From the NCBI GenBank assembly GCA_030599705.1, contig JAUVNM010000114.1, positions 1 to 6,291 on the forward strand: 6,291 nt of DNA, written 5' to 3'. The notes beneath the pieces were generated by a model. It was not told the origin of the DNA. It searched no databases and saw only the letters and a program-made list of their open reading frames with translations. Both the position numbers and the translations under genes were made by a program. Numbering within the stretch: position 1 is the stretch's first letter; each line of letters begins with the position of its first letter. This DNA comes from Gammaproteobacteria bacterium. Its GTDB lineage: Bacteria > Pseudomonadota > Gammaproteobacteria > UBA9214. Shown piece after piece: positions 5,441-6,291 of this stretch.

Positions 5441-5461
5441 ATTCCCCGCGAAAGCGGGAAA
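5441..5461. repeat. dRS3-like ATTCCC/GGGAA hairpin
   Basis: ATTCCC (5441-5446) and GGGAA (5456-5460) enclose the stem CCCGC (5445-5449), the GAAA tetraloop (5450-5453) and GCGGG (5454-5458), with one bulged C (5444). The pattern ATTCCCGCGAAAGCGGGAAT is a widespread proteobacterial intergenic repeat, similar to neisserial dRS3. Just upstream GGGAAT (5428-5433) forms a second dyad with the same ATTCCC. No T-tract follows on either strand, so it is not a standard terminator. Confidence 0.5.
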
Positions 5462-5507
5462 AACGTGGAGGGTTGTCAGGCAACTTCTCTGCGGTGAAAA
5501 TCCCGTC

Positions 5508-6291
5508 CTAGAACAAGTGCTCCGGCGTATCCACGCCACCCCCGGGTGTGGTCCCGCCGGTTGCAGCTGTCCCGGACTCGCTCGGCACATGCTCGGCACG
5601 GAAGGTCTCGAAAATAGCGCCCGTCTGGCCACCACCGGCCAGCAACCCGGTTACCGGGTCGATGCGCACAGTGACCAAATCTTCGGGCTGTGCATATTTC
5701 CGGTTCCGGGTACCGGCAAGCGCGCTACCCATATAGTCCATCCACGCAGGCAAGGCCGCATGCCCCCCGGTCTCGCGCCGGCCCAGCGGCTCCAGCTTGT
5801 CGAACCCGACCCACGCCGTGGCAACCAGCGCCGGGTTGTAGCCGCAGAACCAGGCGTCTTTCTGGTCATTCGTGGTCCCGGTCTTGCCCGCCAGGTCACT
5901 GCGTCCAAGCGAGCGGGCGCGCTTGCCGGTGCCGCGCTCAATGACATCCTGGAGCATCGAGTTCATCAACCAGGCGTTCTGCGGTGTAATCACCTGCGGG
6001 GCAAGTGGCAGCGGCTGCAGTTGCCCGGTGTTTATCGATTCGAGACTCTCCGGGCAATCCGGGCACACCACGGGCGCTTGCGTATGAAATACCACGTTGC
6101 CTTCGGCATCGTGAACACGCGTGATGAAGTACGGATCGATGAGATGACCCCCATTGGCGAACACGGCATAGGCGCGCGCCATCTGCAGCGGTGTCACCGA
6201 GGCACTCCCCAGCGCCAGGGTTAAGTCGTGCGGCAACTGGTCGGAGGCGAAGCCGAAACGCTCGGCATAAGTGGCAGCATAACCGGCCCCG
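5508..6291 (-). CDS. mrcA: Penicillin-binding protein 1A, C-terminal part (5' end beyond window)
   Basis: The reverse-strand frame is open from base 6291 and ends at TAG (5510-5508), giving 261 visible residues, roughly the last third of a protein usually near 800. It starts GYAATYAERFGF, then LALGSASVTPLQMARAYAVFANGG, IDPYFITRV and NAWLMNSMLQDVIERGTG, followed by the transpeptidase KTGT motif (KTGTTNDQKDAWFCGYNP; lysine codon at 5885-5883). The catalytic SxxK and SxN motifs and the glycosyltransferase domain lie outside the window. PBP1A is an inner-membrane, periplasm-facing bifunctional enzyme that polymerises and cross-links peptidoglycan. The C-terminal tail is Gly/Thr/Pro-rich and ends HLF, resembling the common short tail of gammaproteobacterial PBP1A. 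The gene converges on mdh; no intrinsic terminator with a T-tract follows it, and the repeat cluster starts ten bases after its stop. It is also called ponA. Confidence 0.93.
   Translation of the reverse strand, partial: GAGYAATYAERFGFASDQLPHDLTLALGSASVTPLQMARAYAVFANGGHLIDPYFITRVHDAEGNVVFHTQAPVVCPDCPESLESINTGQLQPLPLAPQVITPQNAWLMNSMLQDVIERGTGKRARSLGRSDLAGKTGTTNDQKDAWFCGYNPALVATAWVGFDKLEPLGRRETGGHAALPAWMDYMGSALAGTRNRKYAQPEDLVTVRIDPVTGLLAGGGQTGAIFETFRAEHVPSESGTAATGGTTPGGGVDTPEHLF

Larger units (their letters stand above)
5333..5498. repeat. Intergenic repeat cluster bounded by imperfect inverted ends (MITE-like)
   Basis: The left end TTCGCCGCAGAGACG (5333-5347) and the reverse complement of the right end, TTCACCGCAGAGAAG (5484-5498), agree at 13 of 15 positions. 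The left end continues as an eight-base-period repeat (GCAGAG at 5339-5344 and 5347-5352). Similar CCGCAGAGACGCAGAG strings are common dispersed intergenic repeats in proteobacteria. Between the ends lie a REP-like pair and a dRS3-like hairpin. No ORF, and no clear target-site duplication (left flank AAAACTG, right flank AATCCCG), is seen. The element fills nearly all of the gap between the convergent mdh and mrcA genes. Whether it moved as one unit or is a pile-up of separate repeats cannot be decided from one copy. Confidence 0.55.

Noticed and set aside
5441..5461. GAAA-tetraloop GC hairpin as the intrinsic terminator of mdh or mrcA
   Set aside because: It is followed by A residues on the plus strand, and on the minus strand the T residues come before the stem, so neither direction has the required U-tract.
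4602..5483. Long minus-strand open frame opposite mdh running into the repeat cluster (293 codons)
   Set aside because: The antisense frame covers a fully conserved malate dehydrogenase, shows no domain and begins inside repeats.
5313..5507. Small protein gene or CRISPR-like array in the mdh-mrcA gap
   Set aside because: Repeats are short, inverted and irregularly spaced with no spacer pattern, and the open frames crossing it are low-complexity reads of the repeats.
5517..6224. Plus-strand open frame of 235 codons opposite mrcA
   Set aside because: The minus frame contains the PBP1A KTGT motif and family blocks; the plus frame has no recognisable content.

Overview
The window is GC-rich, densely coding chromosomal DNA. 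Gene content and order point to a gammaproteobacterium, probably of the Ectothiorhodospiraceae/Chromatiales kind. The assignment rests on protein families and synteny, not on a database search. No phage, plasmid, transposase, CRISPR, tRNA or rRNA gene is visible.

Layout: seven genes read rightward and one reads leftward. (1) The 3' two-thirds of hemW (heme chaperone, radical SAM family) enters from the left edge. It overlaps a 62-residue CPXCG zinc-ribbon protein gene. (2) A Ycf46-like AAA+ ATPase gene follows. (3) A 196-base intergenic gap contains a strikingly AT-rich island flanked by two perfect DnaA boxes, just upstream of a small DUF3135 gene. (4) rpmE (ribosomal protein L31, zinc-binding form) has its own promoter candidate, leader hairpin and strong intrinsic terminator. 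(5) A secreted staphylococcal-nuclease-type protein with a C-terminal OB-like extension begins directly after that terminator. (6) An LDH-like malate dehydrogenase (mdh) gene has a promoter whose -10 region lies inside a dyad operator candidate. (7) The convergent C-terminal part of mrcA/ponA (PBP1A) runs in from the right edge.

The mdh/mrcA convergent gap is packed with intergenic repeats. These are an outer pair of inverted TTCxCCGCAGAGA ends, a convergent pair of REP-like hairpins whose stems differ by compensatory base changes, and an ATTCCC/GGGAA (dRS3-like) hairpin.

Most genes are housekeeping (heme trafficking, translation, central carbon, cell wall) and do not form one pathway. The order rpmE - nuclease - malate enzyme - ponA resembles the Pseudomonas-type arrangement, with a malate dehydrogenase where malic enzyme is usually found. 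The parts that most deserve follow-up are non-coding: the DnaA-box/AT-rich island, the mdh operator dyad and the repeat cluster after mdh. I did not find a convincing new multi-gene system.
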